Shown here piece by piece: positions 16,562-25,567 of a stretch of 64,000 nucleotides of DNA. The notes below the pieces were generated by a model. It was given only the letters and a program-made list of their open reading frames with translations, was not told the origin of the DNA and searched no databases. Each line of letters begins with the position of its first letter. The stretch's first letter is position 1. The position numbers and the translations under genes were made by a program. The stretch is taken from positions 310,001 to 374,000 of the forward strand of contig NZ_CP040818.1 of the NCBI RefSeq assembly GCF_005887635.2. The letters are read 5' to 3'. The DNA is from Paroceanicella profunda (GTDB lineage Bacteria > Pseudomonadota > Alphaproteobacteria > Rhodobacterales > Rhodobacteraceae).

Positions 16562-18579
16562 TCAGCCCTGCCCGCCTGCGAGGCGGATCAGGAGCACGGT
16601 GCCGTCGGTGTGCCAGGCGGTGCCCGAGCGGTCGTCCCGCCCCCGCCGCGGCGCGCGGGAGACAGGCGCGCGCGGGCCGTCGAAGCGGGCGAGCGCCCGG
16701 ACCGCGCCGCGTCGGCCGACCAGTCCGCGGGGTGGCCCGAGGGCGCGAAGGCCCAGGCCACGATGGGTCCGCCGGCGGCGTCCTGCCCGGCGCTCCAGAG
16801 CCGCAGGATGGCGCCGGAGCCGGGGGCGCGCAGGGTCACGTCCGCCGGGCGCGCGGCGCGGAAGGCCAGCGGCACCGTCGCCCCGGCGCGGCGGGCCCCC
16901 GTCAGGTCCTCGCGCAGCGCGGCGAACACGGAGAGCGGGCCCGGGTCCGGGATGCGCGCCCAGCCGCCACCGGCGAGGCGCCGCGCGACGTCCGCAGCCG
17001 CGGCCCCGGTGGAGACGACCGATACCGGCGGCAGGGCCGCGCCGCCGAGGGTGAGAACCTCCACCGGGAAGGCCCCGGTGCCGATGGCGCCGGGCAGGTC
17101 GGAGAGCACCGTGGCGGGGCCGGTCTCACGCACCGCCGGGCTGGGACGGTGCGTAGCGCCGGCCCAGGCGGCGGCGAGCAGGCAGGCGCCCAGCACCGCG
17201 AGGCCCGGCACAGCCCGGCGCCGCCCGCCGGCCGCCACGCGCGGCCGCACGCCCTCGGACACCGCGAGGCCGATCACCAGCCAGATGCCGCCCACCACCC
17301 AGCCGTTCAGCACGTCGGAGAGGAAATGCTCCGCGAGGTAGAGCCGCGTGAGCCCCAGCCCGAAGGCCACGCCCACGCCGGCCGAGATCGCCAGGGTCGG
17401 CCCGATCAGCCGCTCGCGCCAGAGCATCAGCGCGAGACTGCCGTAGAGGGCGGTGGAGATGGCGGCGTGGCCGGAGGGGAAGCTGGCCGAGGTTTCGAGG
17501 AAGTAGCCGATCGCGGGCCTGTCCCGCCCGAAGGCGAGCTTCAGCAGGGTCACCGTCACCGCATTGCCCAGCGCCGCGCAGGCCAGCCCCGCGGCGGCGG
17601 CGCGCCGCCCGAACCCGGCGAAGGCCGCAACGCTGCCCAGCGCCACCAGCGTCGCCACCGGCACGTAGCCCAGCCGGGTGAACCAGGCTGCCAGCCGCAG
17701 CCCGTCCGGCGTCCACCAGGCATGGGCGAGGTTCGAGACCCGGTGGTCCAGCGCCGCCGTGCCCGGCACGAAGGCGAGGTCCAGCGCGCCGTCCACGAAC
17801 AGGCCGACGAGGTAGACCAGCAGCACCGCGATGCCGGTCAGCATCAGCCCGCCGCCCTGCCCCGGGTCCAGCCGCCGCGCGAGGCCGGCCGCAAGGCGCG
17901 GATGCCACCCGGCCAAGCGCCGCAGCGGCGGCCAGTCGGCCAGCGCCGCGCGCAGCGCGCCCAGGGCATCGCGCAGCGCCGGGGCGCCGCGCCGCGCGCG
18001 CCGGGTGATCGCCCGGGTGACCAGCACCAGCGCCGCCAGCAGCACCAGCGGCAGCACCGGCCGGGGCAGGTAGGGCGTGACGCGGGCCAGAATATCCGCC
18101 GCCAGGTAGCCCAGCGCCAGATGCACCAGCCCGCCGACCAGCCCGCCGAGGATGTTCCAGGCCACGAAGCGCCGCCGCCCCATCCCCGAAAGCGCCGCCG
18201 CCAGCGCGGTCAGGCCGCCGACCGGCCCGAGAAGCCGCCCGATCACCAGCGCCGGCGGGCCATGGGTGCGCACCAGCGCCTGCGCCCGCTGGGCGGCGCG
18301 CCCGGGCGGCATCCGCGTCCTCAGGCCCGCCAGCCGGCCGCTGCGCCAGCTCGCCTCGCCGCCCAGGACGGCGCCCGCCGCCGCGAAGCCCCAGAGGGCC
18401 AGCACATCGGGATACCCCAGCCGGGCCAGCGCACCGCCCGCCACCACCACCAGCGCGCCCGGCAGCACCACCCCGGTGACCCAGAAGCCCTCCAGGAAGG
18501 CCGCGAGACCGATGATCCAGCAGGACCAGAGGCCCAGCGGCGCCAGCACGGGCAGGACATGGGAGGCAAGAAAGGACAT
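16562..18579 (-). CDS. DedA / PAP2 phosphatase / LssY-type fusion membrane protein, apparent 3' frameshift
   Basis: Starts at 18579 (MSFLASHVLPVL). In order: a DedA/SNARE-associated domain with several membrane segments (about 1-180), a PAP2 lipid-phosphatase domain with the signature KLAFGRDRP and PSGHAAIST (about 330-365) and SDVLNGWVVG (about 420), then a soluble LssY-C-like region (about 490-650). The uninterrupted frame stops at 16588 with a nonsense-looking tail (RGGGGTTARAPPGTPTAPCS). Shifting frame in the GC run at about 16701-16712 gives a tail ending WHTDGTVLLIRLAGGQG and a stop at 16562, which looks like the true C-terminus. A one-base deletion or sequence error there is inferred. 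Likely role: phospholipid or undecaprenyl-phosphate metabolism in the inner membrane. Confidence 0.8.
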
Positions 18580-18839
18580 CGGCGGGCCGGGCTCCTGCGT
18601 GAAAGCGTCATGTGCGGCGCGGACGGACCGGGCCGGGCCTCCACAGGTGTATCGGGCCAGCGCCCCCGCCGCCACGGGCTCCGCGACGGATCCGGGAACG
18701 GCATCGGCCGGGCGCCGCCCCCCGGTGAGCCGCCGGGGCCGGGCCACCGGCGCGCTCCCCCGGTTTCGCCCGCGCGCTCCCCCGGTGCCGCTGCGGGAGT
18801 GACGGACCGCGAGGCAGGACAAGCCGGCCTCCGACCGCT

Positions 18840-20060
18840 ATGCTCCAGGCCATGAAGACCCGAAGCAAGGCGGCGCTGTTCCGGCCACTGGAACTGCCCT
18901 GCGGCACCATCCTGAGGAACCGCATCGCGAAATCCGCGATGTCGGACTCGCTGGGCGACGGCCGCGGAGACCCGACGGAGGCGCAGATCCGGCTCTACGA
19001 ACGCTGGGCGGCCGGCGGGCTGGCCGTCTCCATCGTCGGCGAGGTGCAGGGCAGCCCGCATTTCGCCGAGAAGCCGGGAAACCTCGTGCTCGGGCCGGGC
19101 TCGGACGCGGCGCGGTTCCGGGCCCTGGCCCGTGGCGGCTCCGCCAACGGCGCTCAGTTGTGGCTGCAGCTCGGCCATGCCGGGGCGATGGCCTATCCGC
19201 CCACCAGCGGCCCCAGGGGGCCGAGCGCGCTCGACAGTCCCGGGCTCACCTGCTCCGCCCTGACGGTGCGCGAGGTGCAGAGCCTGCCATCGGAATTCGC
19301 GCGCACCGCACGCCTCGCGCAGGACTACGGCTTCGGCGGCGTCGAGATCCACGCGGCGCACGGCTTCCTGCTGAGCCAGTTCCTCTCCCCGCTCTTCAAC
19401 AGGCGGCAGGACAGGTACGGCGGCGCCCTTGCGAACCGCATGCGGCTGCTGCTCGAGGTCGTCGCGGAGGTCCGCGAGGCCGTCGGGCCGCGCTTCCCCG
19501 TCGCGATCAAGCTCAACGCCACCGATCAGCTGGAGGGCGGTTTCGCCGCGGACGATGCGCGCGCCGTCGTCGCGACCCTGGACCGGTCCGGGCTCGACCT
19601 GATCGACATCAGCGGCGGCACGTATTTCCCCGGAGCCCGCTCCGCATCGGACGGCACGGGCCGGGGGCCGTATTTTCTCGATTTCGCCGAAAGTGTGAGG
19701 CCGCTGACCCGGACGCCGCTCATGGTCACGGGGGGCTTCAAGACCCTGCGGCAGGCAGCGGATGCGCTCGACCGGGGCGTCGACATGATCGGCCTCGCGC
19801 GCGCGCTGGTGCTGGAGCCGGCGCTGCCGAACGGCTGGCGCTCCGGCACAGCGGGCGACCCTGCCTTCCCGACGCTCCAGAACCCGCCGGAAGGCGGGCT
19901 CACCGCCTGGTACACCATGCGCCTGACGCAGATCGCCGGGAATTGCGAGACATCGGATGTGGGAGACCCGGAAGCGGCCCTGCGGGCCTGTGACGCGCGC
20001 GACGCTGCCCGGATTGCCCCGTGGAACGCCCGCGCCCGGGCCTGGCCCGAGGCCGGCTGA
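18840..20060 (+). CDS. NADH:flavin oxidoreductase (Old Yellow Enzyme family)
   Basis: 406 residues (or 402 from the second ATG at 18852; neither has a strong ribosome-binding site). FMN barrel of the OYE family: NRIAKSAMSDSLGD near 28, the catalytic HG segment with HAAHGFLLSQFLSPLFNRR (about 172-190), RYGG after it, and the phosphate-binding VTGGFKT and GVDMIGLARALV near the C-terminus. Reduces activated alkenes or related substrates with NAD(P)H; the physiological substrate is unknown. Monocistronic. Confidence 0.9.
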   Translation: MLQAMKTRSKAALFRPLELPCGTILRNRIAKSAMSDSLGDGRGDPTEAQIRLYERWAAGGLAVSIVGEVQGSPHFAEKPGNLVLGPGSDAARFRALARGGSANGAQLWLQLGHAGAMAYPPTSGPRGPSALDSPGLTCSALTVREVQSLPSEFARTARLAQDYGFGGVEIHAAHGFLLSQFLSPLFNRRQDRYGGALANRMRLLLEVVAEVREAVGPRFPVAIKLNATDQLEGGFAADDARAVVATLDRSGLDLIDISGGTYFPGARSASDGTGRGPYFLDFAESVRPLTRTPLMVTGGFKTLRQAADALDRGVDMIGLARALVLEPALPNGWRSGTAGDPAFPTLQNPPEGGLTAWYTMRLTQIAGNCETSDVGDPEAALRACDARDAARIAPWNARARAWPEAG

Positions 20061-20322
20061 GCGAAGCGGGCCTTCGGGTGCGGAGGCGTGAGACCGGGGA
20101 TGTGGGGGCACGGTGACGGCGCCTCACCCCGAACTGGCACCGGTGAACCGCACCTGCCCTGCCGAAGACCCGGCATTCCGCTGATGTTTCGTGAAGCGGG
20201 CGCGGCGCGGCGTCACAACCAGGCTGTTCACCGCACGCGGAGACCCGACCATGCCAGGGCGCCCGAGGGGCTGCCCATGGCGCGCGCAGGCAAGTGCCCT
20301 TGCGCTGAACATGTTGAAATCA

Positions 20323-20399
20323 TGGTCGGAGTGAGAGGATTCGAACCTCCGGCCCCTGCCTCCCGAAGACAGTGCTCTACCAAGCTGAGCTACACTCCG
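20323..20399 (-). tRNA. tRNA-Pro (CGG)
   Basis: 77 nt on the minus strand. Acceptor arms CGGAGTG (20399-20393) and CACTCCG (20333-20327) pair fully; D-arm GTAGCTCAG, T-arm GGTTCGAATCC and the genomic CCA tail (20325-20323) are all present. The anticodon loop TTCGGGA closed by CTGTC/GGCAG gives anticodon CGG, proline. Confidence 0.96.
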
Positions 20400-20465
20400 T
20401 ACCGTGTGCAGCCTGATAGCGAAGTGCCGGAGCAAGTGCAAGCGGCAAAAATGGCCCCGGCGCAT

Positions 20466-21575
20466 TCACCGGCCGGAGGCCACCAGGAAGCCGATCACGG
20501 CCGCCACGGCGAGGCCCGCCGCCACCGCCGCGGCGATCTTCCAGGCCGACCAGGGGCGCTGGCCGCGGACCTGCCCGGTGCGGCCGTTCACCACGAACCG
20601 GTAGGACGTGCCGCGGTAGCGGTAGGCCGCGGTCCAGACCGGCAGAAGGATGTGCTTGAAGGTGATCGCGTCGATTCGCGTGTCGATGGACTGGATGCGC
20701 TGCTCGTCGCCGCCGATGTCGAAGCGCACGTCGCGCTGGATGGTGCGGTCGATGACCTGGCGCGCCTCGGCGAAGCCCTCGTCCAGCGGCACGGTGTAGG
20801 CCTCGGCGCGGAACCCGGCGAGGAACTCCGGCCGGTAGGGTTCCAGCGCGGAGAGGTCCCAGGGGGCGAGGCCCTCGGCCTCGTCCGTCTCCAGGCTGCG
20901 GGAGGCGAGCACGAGCACGTCGTCGAAGACGCGGTTCACCCGGCCCGAGGCAGGGCGCCAGCGGATGCGGCGCTCCTGTCGCATCACCGTCACCGGCTTG
21001 CCGTCGCGCATCACGGTCATCGGGCGGGTGACGTAATAGGCGTCGCCCCGCTGGCCGGTGTAGCTGCTGTCGGTACGCGCGTCATAGGTCCAGTAGGGGG
21101 TGTAGATGCCCTGCATGGCGCGCCCCGCGCGGGCGTATTGGGCAAGTCCCGAGGGGGCGAACCACAGCTTGCCCAGCCAGCGGTTCATCGCGGCGCGGGC
21201 CTGGGCCTCGTCGAGCAGGAAGGGGAGCACGCCGCGCGGCTTGATGTGGCGGTTCGCCCCGGTGTCGGTGACCACGGGGCTGGCGCAGAACGGGCACTCG
21301 GCGGCGTGGGTGTCGGGGGCGAACTCGAACTCGGCGCCGCAGCTCTGGCAGGTGACGGTGCGGCTCTCCTCCATCTCCTGGGTGTCCAGCGCACCGGCGA
21401 GGGCGGCGCGGAAATCGAGCTCGGCGATGACCGGGCTGCCCCAGGGGCCGCCCTCGGCATGCATGTCCTCGGTATGGCCGCAATGGTCGCAGGTGAGCAG
21501 GTCCTGCGCAGGGGCATAGCGCATGTCCGACCCGCAGGTGGGACAGGGGAAGCGGTGTTCGGAGGGTCCGTCCAT
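20466..21575 (-). CDS. Zinc-ribbon membrane-anchored protein (TFIIB-type zinc finger)
   Basis: 369 residues. Two N-terminal zinc ribbons are visible: CPTCGS with CDHCGH (about 10-33) and CQSCGA with CPFCAS (about 75-100). A conserved middle region (YTPYWTYDARTDSSYTGQRG, near 165) is typical of proteins often mislabelled as primosomal helicases. A single C-terminal membrane segment (about 345-365) would put the bulk in the cytoplasm. It lies immediately downstream of the SPFH gene (10-bp gap), a pairing that recurs in bacteria. Function unknown. Confidence 0.85.
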   Translation of the reverse strand: MDGPSEHRFPCPTCGSDMRYAPAQDLLTCDHCGHTEDMHAEGGPWGSPVIAELDFRAALAGALDTQEMEESRTVTCQSCGAEFEFAPDTHAAECPFCASPVVTDTGANRHIKPRGVLPFLLDEAQARAAMNRWLGKLWFAPSGLAQYARAGRAMQGIYTPYWTYDARTDSSYTGQRGDAYYVTRPMTVMRDGKPVTVMRQERRIRWRPASGRVNRVFDDVLVLASRSLETDEAEGLAPWDLSALEPYRPEFLAGFRAEAYTVPLDEGFAEARQVIDRTIQRDVRFDIGGDEQRIQSIDTRIDAITFKHILLPVWTAAYRYRGTSYRFVVNGRTGQVRGQRPWSAWKIAAAVAAGLAVAAVIGFLVASGR

Positions 21576-21585
21576 GGGGCTGCGC

Positions 21586-22692
21586 TCAGCCCTCCGGTGC
21601 CGGGGGCGGCGGAGGCGGCGGCGGCATCACGGTGAAGAGCCGGGCGAGCTCGTCGATCTCGCCGGCAGCGGTCCAGCCGTCGAGCCCGGGGGACCAGACC
21701 AGCGTGGCGCGGGTGAGCGCGCCGGTGCCGGCCATGCGGCCCAGCGCGGCCTTCGAGAACGGGCCCTTCGTCTCGCCGCGCTCGGCGATGTGCCAGACGC
21801 GCTCGGGCTCGGGCGGGGGCGGCGGTGCGGCGGGGCCGGGCGCGGTGGCGGCGGCCATGCGGCGCGACATCTCCATGCCCATGCCGATCCCGAGCCCCGC
21901 GCCCATGTCCGAGCCGGGGGTACGGGCGGCGTCGCGCATCGCCTCGGCGGCGTTGAACTCCGTCCAGCGCGAGAGATCGCCCGCGACACCCATGGAGGTG
22001 CGGCGGTCGAGCGCCTTCTCCACCTCGTCGGGGAGCGAGATGTTCTCGACGAAGAGCGCCGGCATCTCCAGCCCGAAGGCCTCCAGCTCCGGCGCGATGC
22101 GGTCGCGCAGCAGGCGGCCGAGCTCGTCGGTGTTCGCCGCCATGTCGAGCACCGGGATGCCGGAGGCGGCAATCTTGTTGGTGAAGCGCGAGACGATGAT
22201 GTTGCGCAGCTGGCTGGTCACCTCGTCGGTGGTGAACTCGCCGTCGGTGCCGACGATCTCGCGCAGGAACAGCGCGGGGTCCTTCACCCGGACGGTGTAG
22301 GTGCCGAAGGCGCGCAGGCGCACCGGGCCGAACTCCGGATCGCGGCAGATGATCGGGTTGCGCGTGCCCCACTTCAGGTCCTGGAAGCGGACGGTGGAGA
22401 CGTAGTAAATCTCGGACTTGAAGGGCGAGCGGAAGCCGTGGTCCCAGTGCTGAAGGCTGGTCATCACCGGCATGTTGTTGGTCTCGAGCATGTAGAGACC
22501 GGGGGTGAAGACATCCGCGAGCTTGCCCTCGTGCACGAAGACGGCGGCCTGGCCCTCGCGCACGGTGAGCTTGGCGCCGTACTTGATCTCGTGGCCGTAG
22601 CGGGGGAAGCGCCAGACCATGGTGTCGCGGGTGTCGTCGGTCCACTCGATGACATCGATGAACTGGCCGGACAGGAAATCGAACAGGCCCAT
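21586..22692 (-). CDS. SPFH-domain protein with C-terminal GYF_2-like domain
   Basis: 368 residues starting MGLFDFLSGQFIDVIEW, the standard opening of the virion-core-like SPFH family. The SPFH/Band-7-like part spans about 30-220, an Ala/Met-rich linker follows (DMGAGLGIGMGMEMSRRM, about 245-265), then a GYF_2-like domain (about 290-350, VWHIAERGETKGPFSKAAL and LVWSPGLDGW), and a poly-proline tail. No N-terminal membrane helix is obvious. Probably a scaffold acting with the zinc-ribbon gene downstream; both form one leftward transcript. Confidence 0.88.
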   Translation of the reverse strand: MGLFDFLSGQFIDVIEWTDDTRDTMVWRFPRYGHEIKYGAKLTVREGQAAVFVHEGKLADVFTPGLYMLETNNMPVMTSLQHWDHGFRSPFKSEIYYVSTVRFQDLKWGTRNPIICRDPEFGPVRLRAFGTYTVRVKDPALFLREIVGTDGEFTTDEVTSQLRNIIVSRFTNKIAASGIPVLDMAANTDELGRLLRDRIAPELEAFGLEMPALFVENISLPDEVEKALDRRTSMGVAGDLSRWTEFNAAEAMRDAARTPGSDMGAGLGIGMGMEMSRRMAAATAPGPAAPPPPPEPERVWHIAERGETKGPFSKAALGRMAGTGALTRATLVWSPGLDGWTAAGEIDELARLFTVMPPPPPPPPAPEG

Positions 22693-22974
22693 CAGCGGTA
22701 TCTCCCTTCTCAGCGGCGCGCGCTCCTTACGTAGTGTCGCGCCGGGCGGAGGCAATCCCGGGGGCCGGCGCGGACAGCCGCGACAGGGCGGCGCCTTCAC
22801 GCCGCGTGCGAGGCCGGGAGCATTGCAGGCGCGGCTCGCGGCGCGGCCCGAAGCCCGCCCGTCACGCCCGGCTCCGCAGCCGGGAGCCTTCCCCTCGGGG
22901 GGCATCGAGCCCCCGCTCGGGGAACGAGGCCGCGGGGCGCGGCCCGGGCGCCCTGCCCCGGCCGGGGGCGGGGC

Positions 22975-23394
22975 TCAGTCGTCCTCCACCCGCCCGCGCA
23001 GGGATTTCACCTGGCCGCGCTGGGTCTTGGCGGCGAGGCGGCGGCGCTGGGAGCCGAGCGTGGGCCGGGTGGGCACGCGCTTCTTCGGGCGCTCCGCGGC
23101 AGCGGCCAGCAGGGCGACGAGCTTCTCCATCGCGTCCTCGCGGTTGCGCGATTGCAGGCGGTGGCGGTCCGAGGTGATGATGAGCGCGCCCTCGGTGGTC
23201 CAGCGCCGGCCGGCGAGGCGGCGCAGCCGGGCCTTCACGTCCCCCGGCAGGTTGGGCGAGCGGGCGGCCTCGAAGCGCAGCTCCACGGCGGTGGAGACCT
23301 TGTTCACGTTCTGCCCGCCCGGGCCGGAGGCGCGGGTGAAGGTTTCGGTGATCTCCCAGGGGGCGATCGAGATCTGGTCGGTGATGCGGATCAT
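22975..23394 (-). CDS. arfB: Alternative ribosome-rescue factor (peptidyl-tRNA hydrolase)
   Basis: 139 residues; class-I release-factor domain with the catalytic GGQ at residues 26-28 (ASGPGGQNVNKV), no codon-recognition domain, and a basic C-terminal tail (PKKRVPTRPT, RRRLAAKTQR) that in ArfB/YaeJ inserts into the empty mRNA channel of stalled ribosomes. Length matches ArfB. Start at 23394 (MIRITDQISI) fits the family N-terminus. It ends 49 bp before the upstream ParA gene begins its stop, possibly co-transcribed. Confidence 0.92.
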   Translation of the reverse strand: MIRITDQISIAPWEITETFTRASGPGGQNVNKVSTAVELRFEAARSPNLPGDVKARLRRLAGRRWTTEGALIITSDRHRLQSRNREDAMEKLVALLAAAAERPKKRVPTRPTLGSQRRRLAAKTQRGQVKSLRGRVEDD

Positions 23395-23443
23395 GCGCCT
23401 TCCCTGCCACAGGGCCGCGTCGCTGGAAAGCCCGGGCGGCGGC

Positions 23444-24079
23444 TCAGAGCCCGACCAGCCGGCCGATCTCCCCGCCCAGCGCGCGGATCTCCTGGGCCGC
23501 GCGGCTGCGCGCGGCGATCTCGGTGGCGCCGGCGCCCTGCATGAAGGCATCCGCGAAGGCGGAGCGGCTGCCCACCCGCGCCTCGGCCAGGGGCGCGCCG
23601 GCCTCCTCCAGCGCGGCGATGGCCGCCTCGGCGGTGCGGCCGCGCGGCGGCATGCGGTTGAGCACCACGGTGAAGGGCAACTTGCCGTCCCGCATTGCGG
23701 TGAGGGTGGAGGCGGTGGCCCAGACATCGGACATCGAGGGCTGGCAGGGTACGATGGCGGCATCCGCGCCCGACATCACCGTGAGCCGCAGCGCCTCGGC
23801 GTGGCCGGCAGTGTCCACCAGCACGAGATCGGCCTTGCCCTGCGCCTCGCGCAGGTCGGAGGAGGCGCGCCAGTCCGCGCTCTCGATCAGCACCGCGAGC
23901 GGCCGGGCATCGGGTGCGGCGGCACGCATCGCCGCCCAGCCGGAGGCGGAGCGCTGCGGGTCGAGGTCCACGATGCCCACCCGGCGCCCCTGCCCGAGCC
24001 AGAGCGCGGCGAGCTGGGTGAGCAGCATGGTCTTGCCGGCGCCGCCCTTCGCCTGGGTGAACAACAATGTGGTGGCCAT
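23444..24079 (-). CDS. ParA/MinD-like P-loop ATPase
   Basis: 211 residues. Deviant Walker A QAKGGAGKTM (residues 9-18, key Lys11 and Lys16), a DLDPQRSASGW switch near 39-49, and DLVLVDTAGHAE near 85-96. Length matches small orphan ParA proteins rather than chromosomal ParA; there is no parB nearby. Such orphans position plasmids, chemoreceptors or other cargo; the cargo here is unknown. The start at 24079 gives the family-standard N-terminus; the longer frame upstream is not supported. Confidence 0.88.
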   Translation of the reverse strand: MATTLLFTQAKGGAGKTMLLTQLAALWLGQGRRVGIVDLDPQRSASGWAAMRAAAPDARPLAVLIESADWRASSDLREAQGKADLVLVDTAGHAEALRLTVMSGADAAIVPCQPSMSDVWATASTLTAMRDGKLPFTVVLNRMPPRGRTAEAAIAALEEAGAPLAEARVGSRSAFADAFMQGAGATEIAARSRAAQEIRALGGEIGRLVGL

Positions 24080-24342
24080 GACTGTCCCTCCTCGCCGCGC
24101 TCCCACCAGTAACGCCGGGCGGGGGCGACATGGCAACTCCCCATCTCGGCTCCCCCCGCGCACCGGACCCGCCGGAAGCAGGGAACGGGCCCGCCCACAG
24201 GCTGCGCAGGCGGCCCGCTGCGCCCCTCCCGGACAGCGCAGGGAACCCGCGGCGCCCCCGGCGCGTACAAACCCGCAAACCGCCCGGCCTCCCGTCGCGT
24301 TGCGCGCCGGCCCACCCGGGCTTCACCGGAGGAGGAAAGAGG

Positions 24343-24822
24343 ATGGCTCAGGCCAGGAACACCGTCTGCCTGTGGTTCGACGGCGAGGCGGAGGCAGCCG
24401 CCCGCTTCTATGCCCGAACCTTCCCCGACAGTGCCGTCGGCGCGGTGACCGTCGCACCGGGGGATTACCCTGCCGGCCGGGCCGGCGATGTGCTGACGGT
24501 CGCCTTCACGGTGGCGGGGATCGCGTGCATCGGCCTGAACGGCGGCGCTGGGATCACGCATTCCGAGGCGTTTTCCTTCCAGATCGCCACCGATGACCAG
24601 GAGGAGACGGATCGCTACTGGACTGCCATCGTGGAGAATGGCGGCCAGGAAAGCGAATGCGGCTGGTGCAGGGACAGGTGGGGCATCTCGTGGCAGATCA
24701 CACCGCGCGTGCTCACCGACGCACTGGCCGCCGGCGGCGACGAGGCCCGGCGCGCCTTCGCGGCGATGATGGAGATGCGCAAGATAGACGTGGCCGCGAT
24801 ACAGGCGGCCCGCAACGGCTGA
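24343..24822 (+). CDS. VOC-superfamily protein (PhnB-like)
   Basis: 159 residues of the PhnB/3-demethylubiquinone methyltransferase-like VOC group: opening LWFDGEAEAAARFYARTFPDS, the GDVLTVAFTVAGIACIGLNGG strand, and ECGWCRDRWGISWQITPRVL (about 105-124). A strong GGAGGAAAGAGG ribosome-binding site lies just before the ATG. Enzymatic role unknown. Divergent from the ParA gene, isolated on the right by a 745-bp repeat-rich gap. Confidence 0.9.
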   Translation: MAQARNTVCLWFDGEAEAAARFYARTFPDSAVGAVTVAPGDYPAGRAGDVLTVAFTVAGIACIGLNGGAGITHSEAFSFQIATDDQEETDRYWTAIVENGGQESECGWCRDRWGISWQITPRVLTDALAAGGDEARRAFAAMMEMRKIDVAAIQAARNG

Positions 24823-25567
24823 CGCCCCCCTCGGGCCGCTTGCGCGAGCGGCGTCGCCGTGCCGTGCCGCGCGCAGCAGTCCCGCGCCGGGCGCGAGCCG
24901 GAGCAGAAGTGCCGCGCCGGACGAGCGGGTGGGCACTGCGGGAGGTCGCGAACCCGGCGTCGCGCCGGGCAGATGAGGCGATGTCGCTCCGTCGGGCGGA
25001 TCGCGCCCTGTCGTCACACCGTGCAGGATCCCTCGCCACGCTGGGCGGGACGGCGCGCGTTCCTGCGGCGGGTGGGTCGGCAGTGCCACCGCGCCAAGTG
25101 GCCCCGGCGGTGTGGCGGCGCCGGGACTGCCGGACCGCAGGCTGGGGGGATGGGAATGTCCCTCGCCCGTGGTGCGGCCGCTGCGCTCTGTCCGGCGGTG
25201 CGGCGTCGCCGGGCAAGCCGGGGCGCGGGCCGGAGGGATGGCAGTGCCCCGCACCAGACGGTGTCGCCGCCCCGTTCTGTCTGGCGGTGTGGCGGCATCG
25301 GGCGAGCCGGGGTGTGCGCCGGAGGGATGGCAGTGTCCCGCACCAAACGGTGCCGCCGCCCCGTTCTGTCTGGCGGTGTGGCGGCGCCGAGCGAGCCGGG
25401 GTGTGCGCCGGACGGGACAAGAGTGCCCCTCGCCGACCGACGTCGCCGCCCCGTTCTTTCCGGCGGTATGGCGGCGCCGGGCGAGCCGGGGTGCGCGCCG
25501 GGCGGAACAAGAGTGTCTCTCGCCGGGCGGCGAAACCGATCCGGCCGCGGCGCGTGGCGGCGCGGGG
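24823..25567. other. Convergent intergenic gap with decayed ~89-bp repeats
   Basis: 745 bp between the VOC gene and the cyclase gene, both ending here. Open frames exist on both strands but none has a ribosome-binding site or a recognisable domain. The right-hand two-thirds is the repeat array listed separately. Confidence 0.7.
25098..25545. repeat. About five ~89-bp degenerate tandem repeats
   Basis: The motif TCTGTCTGGCGGTG and its variants recur at 25187, 25276, 25365 and 25455 (spacing 89-90 bp), with an earlier partial copy near 25100. Copies are diverged, so the array is old. Confidence 0.85.

Noticed and set aside
25098..25545. Possible CRISPR array
   Set aside because: Units are contiguous degenerate tandem copies without conserved repeat-spacer alternation, and no cas gene is in the window. 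The same holds for the arrays at 5.5, 10.3, 49.7 and 61.3 kb.
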